This document shows positions 13,536-25,789 of a stretch of DNA of 64,000 nucleotides, piece by piece (position 1 is the first letter of the stretch; each line of letters opens with the position of its first letter). Under the pieces are notes generated by a model. That model ran no database searches. It had not been told where the DNA came from and saw nothing but the letters and a program-made list of their open reading frames with translations. Origin of the DNA: Thunnus maccoyii (Eukaryota > Chordata > Actinopteri > Scombriformes > Scombridae); NCBI RefSeq assembly GCF_910596095.1, contig NC_056548.1, forward strand, positions 18,190,651 through 18,254,650, read 5' to 3'. The translations under genes and the position numbers were made by a program.

Positions 13536-13745
13536 TTGTGCTGCACCACGCTTGTGGAACAGCCTTCCTAACCGTCTGAGGGCAGCTCAGACCCCAGACT
13601 CTTTTAAAACAAGCTTAAAAACCCTTTTATTCAAGAAGGCTTTTTCATCTTAACTCTTGTTAACTTCTTTATATTAACAGTATGTTTTAACACTGTAGCA
13701 CTTTGAGATTCTCTGTGAGTGAAGAGTGCAGTACAAATTACACAC
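13536..13745 (+). mobile_element. LINE (L2/Maui-like) 3'-end relic
   Basis: The frame 13540-13653 reads AAPRLWNSLPNRLRAAQTPD and then SFKTSLKTLLFKKAFSS before a stop. This is the typical C-terminal end of a fish L2-type or related non-LTR reverse-transcriptase ORF (an 'LWNSLP...FK..LKT.LF..AF' pattern). It is followed by a short 3' UTR-like sequence containing CACTTTGAGATTCTCTGTGA. The 5' part is missing, as expected for a truncated LINE insertion. Confidence 0.75.
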
Positions 13746-13888
13746 ATTTTTAAAAATGTATTTTATCTTCTGTAAATGTAAGCAGAAGACATTCATCGTG
13801 AGACATAACTCACATACACATTTAGCCGTGTATTTAACATTTAGTTTGCAATTACATTAAAACATTTTATTATTTATTTATCTTTCAG

Positions 13889-15036
13889 AATACTGCAGAA
13901 AACGAAAAAATGCAATCAGACAGAAAGAAAAACACATGTGGAAGGAGAGAGAAAAAGGGAAGGAGAAGAGAGAAAGGCTGAGGAGGATCGAACAAGGACA
14001 ACTGGAAGAGATGGAGGGAGGGAGAAAGGAGCAGGAGGAGAAAGAGAGACAAGAGAGGATGGAGAGGAGGAGGAAGGCAGAGAGAGAGAGGCAGGAGAGA
14101 CAAGAGAGGGAAGAAACTGAAGGACAGGAGAGGATGGAGAGAGAAAGGGTGGAGTGGGAGGAGAGAGAGAGATTGGAGAGGAGGTAGGAGAGAGAGAGAG
14201 ACAGGAACAGGAGAAGAGAGAGAGGGAGGAAATTAAATGACAGGAAAGGACTGAAAGGAGACAAAGGAGGAAGGAAGAGAGAGAAAGACAGGAGAGGGAG
14301 GAGAGAGACAGGAGTAGGAAGAGAGAGAGATAGGAGAGGGAGGAAACTGGAACAGGAGAGGACTGAAAGGAGAAAAGGGAGGGGAGAGAAAGACTGGAGA
14401 GAGAGAGGAGAGAAAGATAGGAGCAGGAAGAGAGAGACGAAAGGGAGGAAATTGACAGGAGAGGGAGGAAAGAAAAAGACAAGAGAAGGAGGAAGATGGA
14501 GGAAAGAGAAAGACAGGTGTGAGAGGAGAAGGAAAGACAGGAGAGAGAGGAGAAAGAGAGACAGGAGAAGGAGGAGAGAGAAAGGCTGAAGTGGGAGAAG
14601 GAGGAGAGGGAGGAGAAAGAAAAGCAGAAGATGGAAGAGAAGACAGAAAGCAAAGATTCAGTTCCAAAGAAGGGACTTGTGTCAAAGCTGAAAATGCGGT
14701 GCCTCAAACACCAGAAGGACCAAATCATCAAAGCGGTTTCCAAGACCTACAAGAAGCAGGCAGCTGCTGATGTTGTTGGAAGGAAAGTCAACTTTCATAC
14801 TTTGACAGTATATTTTAGATGTCAGATAGGTTTATTATTGTTATTCTGATATTTTCTATCTTTCAGATGACAATCCTGAAATGGAGATGAGTGAATGGAG
14901 GCAACAAGCTAAGTGGTGGAAGCTTCTGGAGAAACAACAAAAAAATGAGGACAGAATAAAGCACAAGAGGAGGGGAGAAAAAAGAAAAATCAGGAGGGAG
15001 ATGTGGAAGACAAAAAGGAAGTTGGTCTGTTTTTAA
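13889..15036 (+). pseudogene. Glu/Arg/Lys-rich coiled-coil locus, broken frame, unrecognised family
   Basis: After a good acceptor (TATCTTTCAG, ending 13888) an open frame reads YCRKRKNAIRQKEKHMWKER and then about 80 residues of E/R/K/Q heptad-like sequence, ending at TAG (14185-14187). A second frame (in phase with 14631) runs from after TGA at 14520 through ERERLKWEKEEREEKEK to KKGLVSKLKMRCLKHQKDQ and YKKQAAADVVG. A further acceptor at 14866 opens a last exon starting DNPEMEMSEWRQQAKWWKLL and ending KTKRKLVCF at TAA (15034-15036). The flanks look coding, with basic residues and Trp, while the middle is broken by frame changes. It may be a pseudogene, a gene with an assembly indel in the purine tract, or one with an unseen small intron. 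I do not recognise the family; the style is trichohyalin-like. No 5' exon was identified. Confidence 0.4.
13936..14650 (+). repeat. ~700-bp purine-rich (GA) tract
   Basis: The plus strand is almost entirely A and G with rare C/T, rich in GAGAGA, GGAGGA and AGGAGAGG runs. It overlaps the broken coiled-coil locus. Its complement generates a long Ser/Leu/Phe open frame on the minus strand that is a composition artefact. Such homopurine tracts can adopt triplex (H-DNA) structure and are prone to slippage, which may explain the frame breaks. Confidence 0.85.
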
Positions 15037-15544
15037 AAGTTGTTACTGCGTTCTTTAGCAGGTACAGTAAGTTGAACATGGCCGATGGCCTTTCTGTAAA
15101 GAGAAAATTATACTTTGCAGATCCACCTAGAGATGTAATTTCACATTTTTAAAAAGTTAAGTGAGAGAAATGACAAGCATGCAAAATAACAGTGGTTAAA
15201 ACACACCTAAACAAGTAAATCTTGAAATCTAATAAATTTAGAAAATAAATAAATTATAGTAGTTAGAGGAGTAAAGTAGAAGACTTAAAATAGTCATCAT
15301 CATACAGAATAAAGTTATTTGTCCTCTGATGATGGGTAGTGGTGGTGGATTTAATAGACATAAGTAACTCAAATATAATACAGAATCTAATATATTATAA
15401 TATTCCCCAAAAGCAAACTGGTTTCAAAACTCAGAGGCTGTACAATTTTCTCATAGTGCTAGCTGTTAGCACTGGCAACAACAAATCACTCACCTTAGTT
15501 TTAATCACTGGCTGCCTCACTGGAGCCCTTGTTCAGAATCTGCT

Positions 15545-15760
15545 GCCAGCTATGTAAAGACAATCATAAAATCTGCTAATGATTCACCAGTGATTGTTCT
15601 AATAGCAAATGGACTGTATGAGTGAGGTGGAAGATCCCTCCCTCGTCACTGAATGTCAGTAAGACAAAAGAGGAAATCGTTGAATTACACAACCAGTCAC
15701 ACTACTCTTTCCGTCAATGGCACATCAGTCGACATCCTCAACAGGCCGCCTATATCTACC
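15545..15760 (+). mobile_element. Decayed LINE reverse-transcriptase fragment
   Basis: Translations in shifting frames resemble the region after the reverse-transcriptase active site: KSANDSPVIVLIANG (a degraded version of the 'ADDT.VIGLI..G' block), then SLNVSKTKEEIVE (the 'SLN..KTKE..VDF' block), then LSVNGTSVDIL (the 'L.I.G..VE.V' block). Several frameshifts and stops show it is dead. Family is not certain (Rex/L2/Jockey-type non-LTR). Confidence 0.65.
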
Positions 15761-17609
15761 TATTGGCTATGTCATGTATTTAATAGGATCTTTGAATACT
15801 CAGCCACATCATACACAGTACTTTAACTAGTTAAGTCAGTGCATGTGTCACCTAATATAGATCTCAGGTTTTGCCAGAGTTTAATCCATAATCCATGAAG
15901 TTTGAAATTGGGAACATTTTTGATGTTCTAGATAATTGAGTGATATTTTTTGTTTCTGCTCTGTTGTTAGTAAACAAAACCATGTATTCAGGAAAATAAA
16001 TTGGTTTGATAAAGCGACTTAAGATTCACCAAAAAAAACAAAAAACAAAACCACAAGCAAATTATGTCCAAAATGTTTTTTACTAGCTGGTAATGAGCAT
16101 GAAGGGGAAATAACTTCATGTATATTGTTGATTCTCAAAACAGCATACTTGTGAGCTTGGGCATATTCTAGTCAATTCTAGCCTTGTTGTAGACACTAAT
16201 CTGAATGAAGTAATTGGAAATAAAATCCATCTTTCTCCATGGTAGACCTACTGTCACTCTACTTGCATTCTTACATTCACATAAAACATGGCATTGGTCT
16301 CCCAGATTCTGTCACTACACGGGTTACAAGTAACTCTTATCGTAACTTAGCTTTTATATCTTCCAGTAACTTTTAGGGATCCTGGTGTTGCTAACGCCAA
16401 AGTTTTAAATGGCTTGTCTGTAATTTATGTTTTCATGTGATGGATAGTTTTCCAAATTAAACTCCTATTTGCATTCAACAAAGAAAACATACTGGATATA
16501 CAAGGACAACAGCAATAATCTGTATCAATATTCAGTAGGTGCATACTAGTAAGTACGGTTTTCTGCAACTAAAAGAGTGACTTTCAAATAGGCATAGAGT
16601 CCAGTATTTGTATTTGTATCTGTATTTGTTGAGGCAGCAAAATTATTTGTATTTGGTTGAGTGGAGTTGAAGCAAGCAACAGACTAAGCCATTTCCAGAG
16701 TGAAAGAAGAGACATCTTGGTACACTCAAGTGCACCAAGACTACTCGAGGGTTAAAGTCTAAAAAAAGTGTTGAAATGTTGCATTAATGTGTAAACAGAA
16801 CTTATGAGCTCTGTTTGCTCCTGTTTTTGTTCCACACAGACAAAACACTAAGTAGAATTTGGAAAAATAAAGTTAGGTTTGTCTTTTTTATTCTTCCACT
16901 GGAAGGCGCCAGAAGAATTGTTTAAAAATGACTACTTTCCGTACTGAAAAGTACTGTACATGTTACCTTTTTAATTGTCTTTTAACTGCAAATATGGTTT
17001 TATGAGGCTTATTTTGTTTGAAAGGAAATTAACAAAGAGCGTTTGAATGCAAGGGGTTTTTTTTGTACTGTTTATTTTTATATTTATATACTTTATTGAA
17101 AGAAGGGTAAAACAAGTGTACAGCACCTAACTTTAGTCTACAATTACAGACACGCCAGGGGGACCAAAGATTGTAATAAAAAGTTAACTAAATAACTTGT
17201 AAAGCTTACAGTTGTTATACATTTTAACAGCTTTTTTGTTTGTACATTCAGATATTGAAGAAATGTATTGTTAGAACTGTGAACAGAGATTCGTAGTCAG
17301 TGAATCCAAACAATGTATTTACCCCAAAGTAATAAAAAGTGATGGTAGATATGATCAACAGTAAATTGTGACAATTTACTCCACAAAAGGTACAATTTAC
17401 ATCAATGTCTTTCTTTAGTTTCTGCAAATAATGATTTGTTGGATAAAACCTGTGAAGCATTTAAAGGATATCTATTTGACATTGCTAGTCAGAAACGTAT
17501 GTGGCAATAGCCAAACTGTTTCCCAACAAATATTTCCAACAAATGTGGACCAATATGATAAGGCAAAGAGTGTACTTATGATGAGTGTACTTACTTATTT
17601 TCTCTGTAA
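15761..17609. other. Intergenic, no gene recognised
   Basis: AT-rich spacer between the LINE relic and the exd1 promoter. It includes a short stretch of repeated GTATTTGTATTT near 16600-16660. No frame shows coding character. Confidence 0.55.
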
Positions 17610-17722
17610 AGTTGGGCATTTTAACAGGGGGGTCTATGGGGAGCCTCAAGTGGCCATTTGAGGAATTGCAGTTTTTAGCGCTTCCACATTAGCTTCATTT
17701 TTCAGTCTCGGAGGTTGCAGAG
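17610..17722 (+). repeat. Dispersed fish repeat fragment
   Basis: Contains GGGGGGTCTATGGGGAGCCT, CTCAAGTGGCCATTTGAGG and a CTTCATTTTTCAGTCTCGGA block ending at GAGGTTGC. I recognise this word order from an abundant non-autonomous repeat in percomorph genomes. Termini were not defined. Confidence 0.5.
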
Positions 17723-17996
17723 ATAACAATGGTGAATTTATTCCAGTGCATGATCCTCTGTCTATTCATGATACTTCAGTTACAATTGATACATTAATAA
17801 TATTAGAGGTAGCCTAGATTAAATGCACATTGAAGAGCTGCTTGAAAAAAATAGCTAATAATTTAGCTAGTTACAGTCAGTTTAGTGTAGTTTAATTTTC
17901 TTTATATTTTTTTTACAATCTTGTATGTATGTTTATCATATACTGTAAAAAATTAAAAAAAAAAAAAAAGATATATACAAATAGATACACATGTAA

Positions 17997-18025
17997 TTAC
18001 GTCATGACGTCATAAATATGCAAAT
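17997..18025 (+). promoter_or_regulatory. exd1 promoter: tandem CRE plus octamer
   Basis: TTACGTCA (17997-18004) is followed directly by a perfect palindromic CRE, TGACGTCA (18005-18012), and a perfect POU octamer, ATGCAAAT (18018-18025). The cluster is about 205 bp upstream of the exd1 ATG. CREs bind CREB/CREM/ATF factors, and CREM-tau drives many germ-cell genes. That fits a piRNA-pathway gene, but the link is inferred. Confidence 0.55.
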
Positions 18026-18230
18026 AAGAACATGACATCAACTAGCGACATCTAGCGTCTTGTCCTGCAGGTTTAAGCTACTTCCCACTGAAAACCAACC
18101 GACGTAAATGAAAGGCCTCGGTAGTGACACGGACGAGTGTTGACTGGTGAATATCTCTATTTAAGCTAGCAGCTGAACTGTTTTAGTTGTTTTTTTTTTT
18201 TTGGTGAAACTACTTTTACATTACCATAAA

Positions 18231-21200
18231 ATGGTTGTGGGCGACGTCGAGTTCCTGAATATCCTCAAAGGGAAACGCATCAAACTGACCCTCAAGACTG
18301 CTTCTTACCTCGGCGTCCTCCAACGTATCAACCCCAACAAAACGTTGATTTTGGCGGACGGTTAGATACATTTTTTCATCTTATTGTATTTTGTTTAATT
18401 AGTCTTTTCAAATTAAATTGTAAAACTGAGCAGTAAATACTTGGCCTTATAAAAAGGCCTTATAAAAAGCATCATATTAACGTTAATGCTGGTTAACATT
18501 ACCTCAACGTTAAATTATGTGTTGTTTCAGTTGTAAGTGGCAGTAATGGGTGTAAATTTCCTGGATCGAAAATGTTCTTTGGGCATGAGATTCTCAATGG
18601 TGAGTTCACTCATAATAAGTTATGGCTGTATCTACAACTTAAGCTGTACTATATTATACTGTATGTTTAGAAAAAAAGTATTTTATATAAAGTTCTTATA
18701 TCTGAAATAACTTTATCTATTACTTAATTAACAGTGGAATTTACCAATGAAGCAAACACTGACAATGGGTAAGTTTTCAACAAACTGAGTGTCTATTGGC
18801 AGGTACTGGTAAAAACACAATGTGCTGGCTCTGGCTTACAAACTGTAAGATTTAATATATTGCACAGAAACATTCATGAGCACAAACTTGAAGACCACTT
18901 GACTGTGAAAAAGTTTCAGCCATACAGGAAGACAATCACATTGGGTGAGTTTAATAAAAACGGCTACAAACTCATGTGTTCTAAAGAGGAATCAGCAATC
19001 ACTGTTGAAAGGATCTGTTTTTTTTTGTTTTTTTTTGCAGATGATGATGATGAAGATGATGAGGAGTATATCAACTTTGTACTCATTGACGAGTTTCATG
19101 ACAAGTTTGGACCCGCTGTAAGTTGATTTGGAGTTCATTTTGGCACATATAGTATATGCTTGGCATATATTTTTGAGTAAGCCAAAGAAAGGCGTGTACA
19201 GAGATGTGTTGTTTTAAAAATCTGTAACGCTGGAGTTGCCGTCCTTCAGGTGATGCACATCAAGAGGCAGCATGTGATTGGTGTCGGAGTTGATGGAGTC
19301 GAGGTATTTCAGCATGGGAGACTGTGTTGGCTGCAGGTGAGAAGACTTGCGAAACACACATGTTAACACAAGTTAAATTCCTGCTTTGCTGCTTCCTTCC
19401 TTTTTTTCCTTATTTAAAAAACAACTTTAACATTTTCATTCATCTAGATTGCCACTAAAAACAAGGTATACCTATTTGATATCCTGTTACTTGGAGCCCG
19501 GGCCTTTAAGAATGGTCTCTCCATGATCCTAGAAAGTAAGCACATACTAAAGGTAAGTAGCTCAAATGGATCATAAATTCTGTTGAGTCACACAGATGGT
19601 TATTACCATTATGTCTTTGTTGACTGTACATTTGGTGCAGGTCATTCATGACTGCAGAGCAATTGCTGGATGTCTGATTACTCAGTTTGGAGTAAAGTTA
19701 ACCAACGTCTTTGACACACAGGTAAATGTTCACACATTAGCCTGCACATTCCAGAAGTCAGAATCACTCATGGCATAATGCCTCACTAACAGTTTTCATG
19801 TGTTCTCTCTGTACATTTAAGGTGGCAGATGTCATGTACTTCTACTCTGAAACAGGAGGTTTCCTCCCCAACAGAGTCAGTACTCTCCAGGAGGTGGTGA
19901 GTCTCCATCTGAAGGTGCCCTCCTCCCAGCTCTTATCCCTGCAGATGAAGTCACAGCTCACCAAGGTACAGTGCAAGGTCTTCCCCATGGGACAACAGGA
20001 AAGGTGTTTTTAATTGTATCTATGGTGTGTGGTTTTGCAGGAGGAAACCGAGATGTGGTACAAGCGTCCATGTCCCGTACCCCTGCTGAAGGTGATGGCT
20101 CTGTCAGTGATCCACCTGCAGCCTCTCAGACTGATACTGCTGGATGCTCTCATGACTGACTACATGGTCCTGGTGGATTCCTACCTCAACAGCAGCCACT
20201 ACGCGCCTGATGAATTAGGGCACGTAAGCATGGTGGGTTTGTTTACAAGTGAGCTGATGAGCCATAAACAAAAATATGTCAGTGACACAAATATGCAAAT
20301 TCCATGGCTTTATAGTCCTCGCCCCAAAAATGTAAATCCTGGCAAAATTTCTATTTGTTGGATAAATGGATATAGATAAACTAAAACACCGCATAGTGGT
20401 TTATAATACTATGAGACTGGATTTTACAAAAGAGAAAAGATGATTCTGTTCTTGTCCTTTTTTATTACATATTTCACACACTACATGGCATCAAAACTTC
20501 TTAGAAAGCCATATAAAAGTATAAAATATTTTATATGACAAATCATTTTTGGCAAGTATTTTTTTCACATTTATCAGCCCCTTATAGGTGACTAAAAAGT
20601 TAGTTTTAAAAGGACTAAAGAAACCAGAAAATATACACATTCAAGTGAAATCAATCAACTAATTGATTATTTATTTCAGGTCTAATTCATAATAAGGCCT
20701 TGAGTGTGTCTTCTTTTTGTTTACTCACCAAGATTATAAATGGCATATGCTTTCATAAAAACCTTGCTAAAGCTCATTTAAGTACACTGACTTGTCATTT
20801 TTGGTTCAAAAACAATTGAACTGTTTTATGATCAATCTGAACTAATACACAGTAGTTCTGAAGCATCATGTCCACCTGTTTGCATCCGCAGGAAAGTGTG
20901 TTGGAGTTGCCCAGAGAACTCCGGCAGCTGGAGCAAATGCATTGCAATCGGCAGGAGTGGGCTGCAGACCACTACCCTGTCACAGAGCAGGGGCTGCTGG
21001 CACGCTTCAATCCTCAAACAACTAAGACTCCATCCAAGATCTCACCTGCAGCAGACACACAGCCGGGCTCCTTTGAACCTGCAACTGTGGAATCACCTTC
21101 ATCAACACATGTGGACTCTCTCCTTCACCAGCCACTCACAAGAGTCACTGATGTATCCTCTGCTCAGTCTGTGGGTGATCCAACAGCTCAGGATCCAGTC

Positions 21201-21599
21201 CCTGCTGCCACTGTGTCAGATCTCAGGAAACAAATGTCAGTAAGTCCCCTGTCTCTAGGTGTAGGCAGAGGACGCACAGAGGTACAGATGGAAACAGTGG
21301 GTAGAGGAAGGCCTTCTCGGAAAGAGCGGTCATCCATTCGGGCCTTACCTGCAATAGGAAGAGGCTTTCTTCTCCAAATACCACCAAGTCAGATCCCCAG
21401 AGGGAGCACTGGGGACATGAAAGCTCCTGGTAGGATGGAGGTGGCTCATTCATGCCTTAAGCCCTCTCAAGCAGGACTGCTCCAGCCTGACACCAGTGCT
21501 ATTGACTTGTTTAAGGACACTTTTGGCTTGAGAGGAGGCAGTTCCTCACAGTCCCTCTCATCCTCACTGAGGCAGTCATTCACATCTTTCAGATATTGA
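18231..21599 (+). CDS. exd1: exd1, exonuclease 3'-5' domain-containing protein 1
   Basis: Germline piRNA-pathway protein; in mouse and silkworm EXD1 works with TDRD12 (PET complex) as an RNA adaptor and not as an active nuclease. Eleven exons: 18231-18360, 18531-18599, 18735-18768, 18868-18944, 19041-19117, 19250-19336, 19448-19552, 19641-19721, 19822-19965, 20041-20223, 20892-21599. All have GT-AG introns and agreeing phases (1695 nt, 564 aa). Residues 1-70 (MVVGDVEFLNILKGKRIKL...) form the Lsm/Sm-like N-terminal domain. An acidic run (DDDDEDDEE) follows at about 104. The RNase D-like domain spans about 129-270: D144 and E147 in GVDGVEVF replace the usual DxE spacing, and D197 is in VIHDCR. 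The tail carries GRGR at 454-457 and 466-469 and GRG at 485-487. Human EXD1 is about 514 aa; the extra length is in the tail. Confidence 0.92.
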
Positions 21600-21950
21600 A
21601 AGTGGCACCAAACCCATGAGGACATGCCTTACAAACATTTGCTGTTCCACACTTTGTAATTTCCTACAGTGACCAGTAGATGGCAGTAAATCTTGTGTTA
21701 TGTGCAAAGGTTTGTTGGATACTAGGTGTTTGTGAAAAGTTGTTTATGTTTGAAAAAAAGATTCTGTTGTTTGGACTTTGGACAGTTTACTGATATATAT
21801 TTGCATAGTTTGCAGCAAAAGGCATGTCTGTCTGTTCCTGTATTTGTATTCTATTACTTTTATGCCACTAAATCCTTCTCACTTTTGTTGTGATTGAGTG
21901 GTAATTATATGCACTCAGTCTAGATAATTAAAATGTATTGTCAACTCAAA
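21600..21950 (+). other. exd1 3' UTR with possible poly(A) signal
   Basis: Sequence after the TGA at 21597-21599. The nearest plausible poly(A) signal is the variant ATTAAA at 21927-21932; no AATAAA was found closer. The transcript end is inferred. Confidence 0.35.
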
Positions 21951-24900
21951 TCATATTCTTAGATGAAAAGAAATGTCAATTTTGAAGTGGAGATTGTTTT
22001 TATGATTTTTATCATACAGAATATATTCTGCTTGTCACAATAATTCTGAGTGCCAGCAAGTAATAGTTTTGGATGTTGGATCACAAACTATAACCAAAAA
22101 CAGCACCACATGCCCATTAAACCTTAATGTGCTAAGCTTAGCGTGATTGATTACCTGTACAGCTTGGCTTCTGTGTTGCAGTTAATTGATTCTGAAAAGC
22201 AGAGACGGCCCTTGATGGATCTGCTGGTAATTGGGCAAAAACATTGCTAGCTGACACTTCTTTTTATTACTGATGACCAAAAAAAAACATACGACTTGGC
22301 AAAGGCTGAACAGTGAAACTGAGCCTCTGCAGCTTCAGTCATCACTGTAGTTCAGTGATCACAGGTGGCCAACACCTGCCATGTCCTACACGGGCACAAA
22401 AAAGCAAATCCATCTAATTTACTGCTTGAGGTGCCTTGCAGAATTTACGGGGGGTGGGGGGGCACTGCGCAGCCATTTTGCCTAGATCATCAGAGGTGGT
22501 GTCTGGGATCAAAACAAGGCATGGACATGACAGCAGGGCATTGCTGCAGCCTGCAGCGCAAATGGGCCCCCTGTATTAATCACATCTTATTGCTATGGTT
22601 ATCTACATGCAGAGGCTTGGGTCCTTTCCAGAGCGTTCTAATTGAAAGCATGAAACAGATAAAGTAGGATTTTAATTAACTGGGAGGCAACCCGGCACAA
22701 AGCTTTGCATCTCTCTTAGCAACCAGCTCCTCCTCAGCTTCTGCTAAACACAAGCAGGATGGATCCTACCCATATGCCTCCTTTAACCCTTTTGACAGTC
22801 TGTATGTGGGTGGGTTCTGTGTGGAACAAAGGTTTTTTCACATCATCTCAAAGCTGATTCTCTTCAAGTTCTCTTTGAGCTGCTGCACACAAATCTTCCA
22901 AAAGTCAGTGCCCTCCCATGTTAAGAGTGACTTTATACGTAGACACAGTTGCATTTACTTGTTTTGTATGTATTTATTTTTAGGATTCATTACACATACA
23001 GTCCTGTACGAGTTTTGTTTTTTATTTATATCTGCGTCACTCAACAGTGACGTTGTGAGGGGGGGCGATGTGTGGGGGATACAGGTCTCTACAGGGCTGT
23101 GGAGGAGAGGCTCCTGTCATTGACAACCAGATTGGGGCTCTTATTTTAGAGGACCTTGCATTTCCTCTCCGTCACAATAATGCAGCACTTCCTGTTTCTC
23201 AGGCCTGGGAGGAAGGAACAGGGCGCTTGTCACACGGTAGTCACCGCTTCCTCCCTCCCTCCCCGCTCCCCGCTCTCCCCCACCCCCGCTCCCAAACTTC
23301 AGACAGTGTTGTGTCCTTCAGGGGGAAAGATGACTGCACCTTCAGCATCACAGCAGGATGCTCCAGAGCTATTTTTAGAGGCAAGTCGGAAAGGTAGTGT
23401 ACAGACATAAACACAAACTTTAGGATGTCCAGCTGTGTTGATTTAGCATCTGGAAATGGAGGTTCGACTGTGTAAGGCCAATTATTGTTTTGACTGAGCA
23501 GTGGAAACAAGGAGACCTGCTGTTTGCTCAAGGTGTAATGAAAATAGGTCACACATAAACAATCATTATCACTTTAAAATGACTCAGGCTTTCCTATTGA
23601 CAGTTTTAAACTACACACAAATATTGATGTTTTTCTCAGTCAAAAGTTTCAATTTCTGTACCATTATTAAACCACACACAAGCCAGTCAGTAGCACTGGG
23701 CAACAAAGCCACTCAAACACATGCCAGACTGCATTATTGATCACTTGGGTTTGTGGCACCCATGTGACAGCCCAAAACAACTACCTTATTTACTTTCCAC
23801 CATATTACTGTCATACTGCAGGGGCTCCAGTTACCAACAACACCAAAGCGACAAGGTATTCAGAACAGGCCGACGCTCCTAGGCAACCATCCCTCCTCTT
23901 GATCAGTGTTAGGCTACAGATTTGTTCATAATTGATAGGATTTCGTTAATTATTAAGAACTGAGGGATAATGTACCTGAAAACTGGTCCCTTTTAATGGC
24001 ACCTTATCAGAGTTGTTGTGTTGTTAGCTGGCTTGCACGTCTAAGCACATCATTAGTATTCATTGCTGAGTTTCCAGACTATATGTGCACATTCAGACCA
24101 CGGTGCATTTCTCTATTAGGTTTGGACCACTGGACCATCAATAATCACGTTGTTTGTGAGCTTTTTAAATTTGCACTCATGATTTGAGACCTGCCACATA
24201 GACATTTCTCAACTAATTAATCACCTTGTTTCATCCGGCCTTAGGTGGCACACTTGGCCAGAGGTGACTTATTTGATTGGCTTGTTGGAAGAACATGATC
24301 TTACCTGAGTAGTGCAGCACAAAGAGACAGATTGATGGGCGGTATTCAGCAGTTCACAACTGTGGCACAACAAATTAGATGCATTTCAGCAAAATAATCT
24401 CAATTTCATTATTCATGTAACCACATGTAATGTCTTTGTATTTATGAGGCGGGAGGAATATAATCTGATATCAGGTTCCTCTGTGACACTGAACTATTTC
24501 CCTGCAGCCAATCTTCCATCTGTTAGGAAAAAACCCATTGTTGAATCCTGCTCAGCACCCCCACAACCACCCTCACCACCACCTCCCACTATTTCTTTCT
24601 CTCACATTACAAAATGACCCTCTTTTTCTCTCCCCTGGTCATATTCAAACAGGAGAATGAATACATAACGTGAGAAAGGCTGACCTATCCAGATGGCCTC
24701 TCAAGTACAGCAAAAATGAGAACAAAACACAACATCAATATTTCAGCCAGCCTTTACTAACAGTATGTAAGCATATGTATCCCTGCAGTCAGGAAACCCC
24801 ACTCAGGAGGACCCCCGAAAATGTGCACATGCATCCAAACAGATGCAGGCGCACAATATGCATCTTTATGAACTGCTGTGCCATGTTTACTCAGGCAGCA

Positions 24901-25752
24901 TGGAGCATCGGGACCTAGAGGGCCTCTCCAAAGGAATCAGCCATATTGTGACCTTCAGCTGGAACAGACGAGCTCAGATAGAGGATGAGTGACAAGGGAG
25001 GGAGCAGATGAGAATGCGTTTGAGGCGCAGAGAGCAGTTCTTGCTTTCAGCTGGCCTGAGACACCAGAGTACTCTAATCCATCCGTTTTTCGGAAAGAAA
25101 AATTTTGTCCTTCTAACTACAAGTTTAGTTCAGGGGAGAAGTCTGAGGACACAGCAGGATTTAAAAACTGAAACTCTCTATCACATCAGAATAGCAGCTG
25201 AACGCTTCTCAGCATTTTGGCTATCACTTTACCAACCACAGAGTGACTGGCCGGGCTTTAGTCCCCGGGGCTCTACGACTACACTCCCATTCACGGGAGA
25301 TAATGACAAAACGAGCGGGATGTTAATGATTTGTGCAATGAACATGGACATGTGTCAAATTAATGATCCAAACCTGCCCCATAAAGCTTCTAATGTTCAG
25401 AAATGCTGATTCTAATTTCTGTAGCATGTTGGCGTTAAAATTATTGTCTATATGGTAACTTTGGACATCTAAAAAAATCTTCATGTCGTTATAATTAATC
25501 TTCTGCAACAGCATCAGTACAAACCTGCCCTCCAGATTTTCTTGCATCGCTGGTTTTGAGAGATTTTCAGGCTTTGCTTGATTGAGAAAGGCCACTGTTG
25601 GTCAAAGGAAAATGTGTTTATTCACTAGAATTTTCTGGTAATTAGTTATTAGAATATTGGCAACCCCCTCACCTACAAATGTCTTTGATTAAAAAGATGG
25701 GAGATTAGCTTTTGGCAAGTTTGTCATAATTAAAGCCTGCATTGTGTTAAGT

Positions 25753-25755
<3 letters not shown>

Positions 25756-25786
<31 letters not shown>
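25756..25786. repeat. (GT)n microsatellite
   Basis: About 15 uninterrupted GT dinucleotides, then TATATGC. Confidence 0.95.

Positions 25787-25789
<3 letters not shown>

Noticed and set aside
13878..14743. Long Ser/Leu/Phe/Pro open frames on the minus strand (128, 150 and 275 aa)
   Set aside because: They are the complement of the purine tract; composition alone keeps stops away. No splice or motif support.
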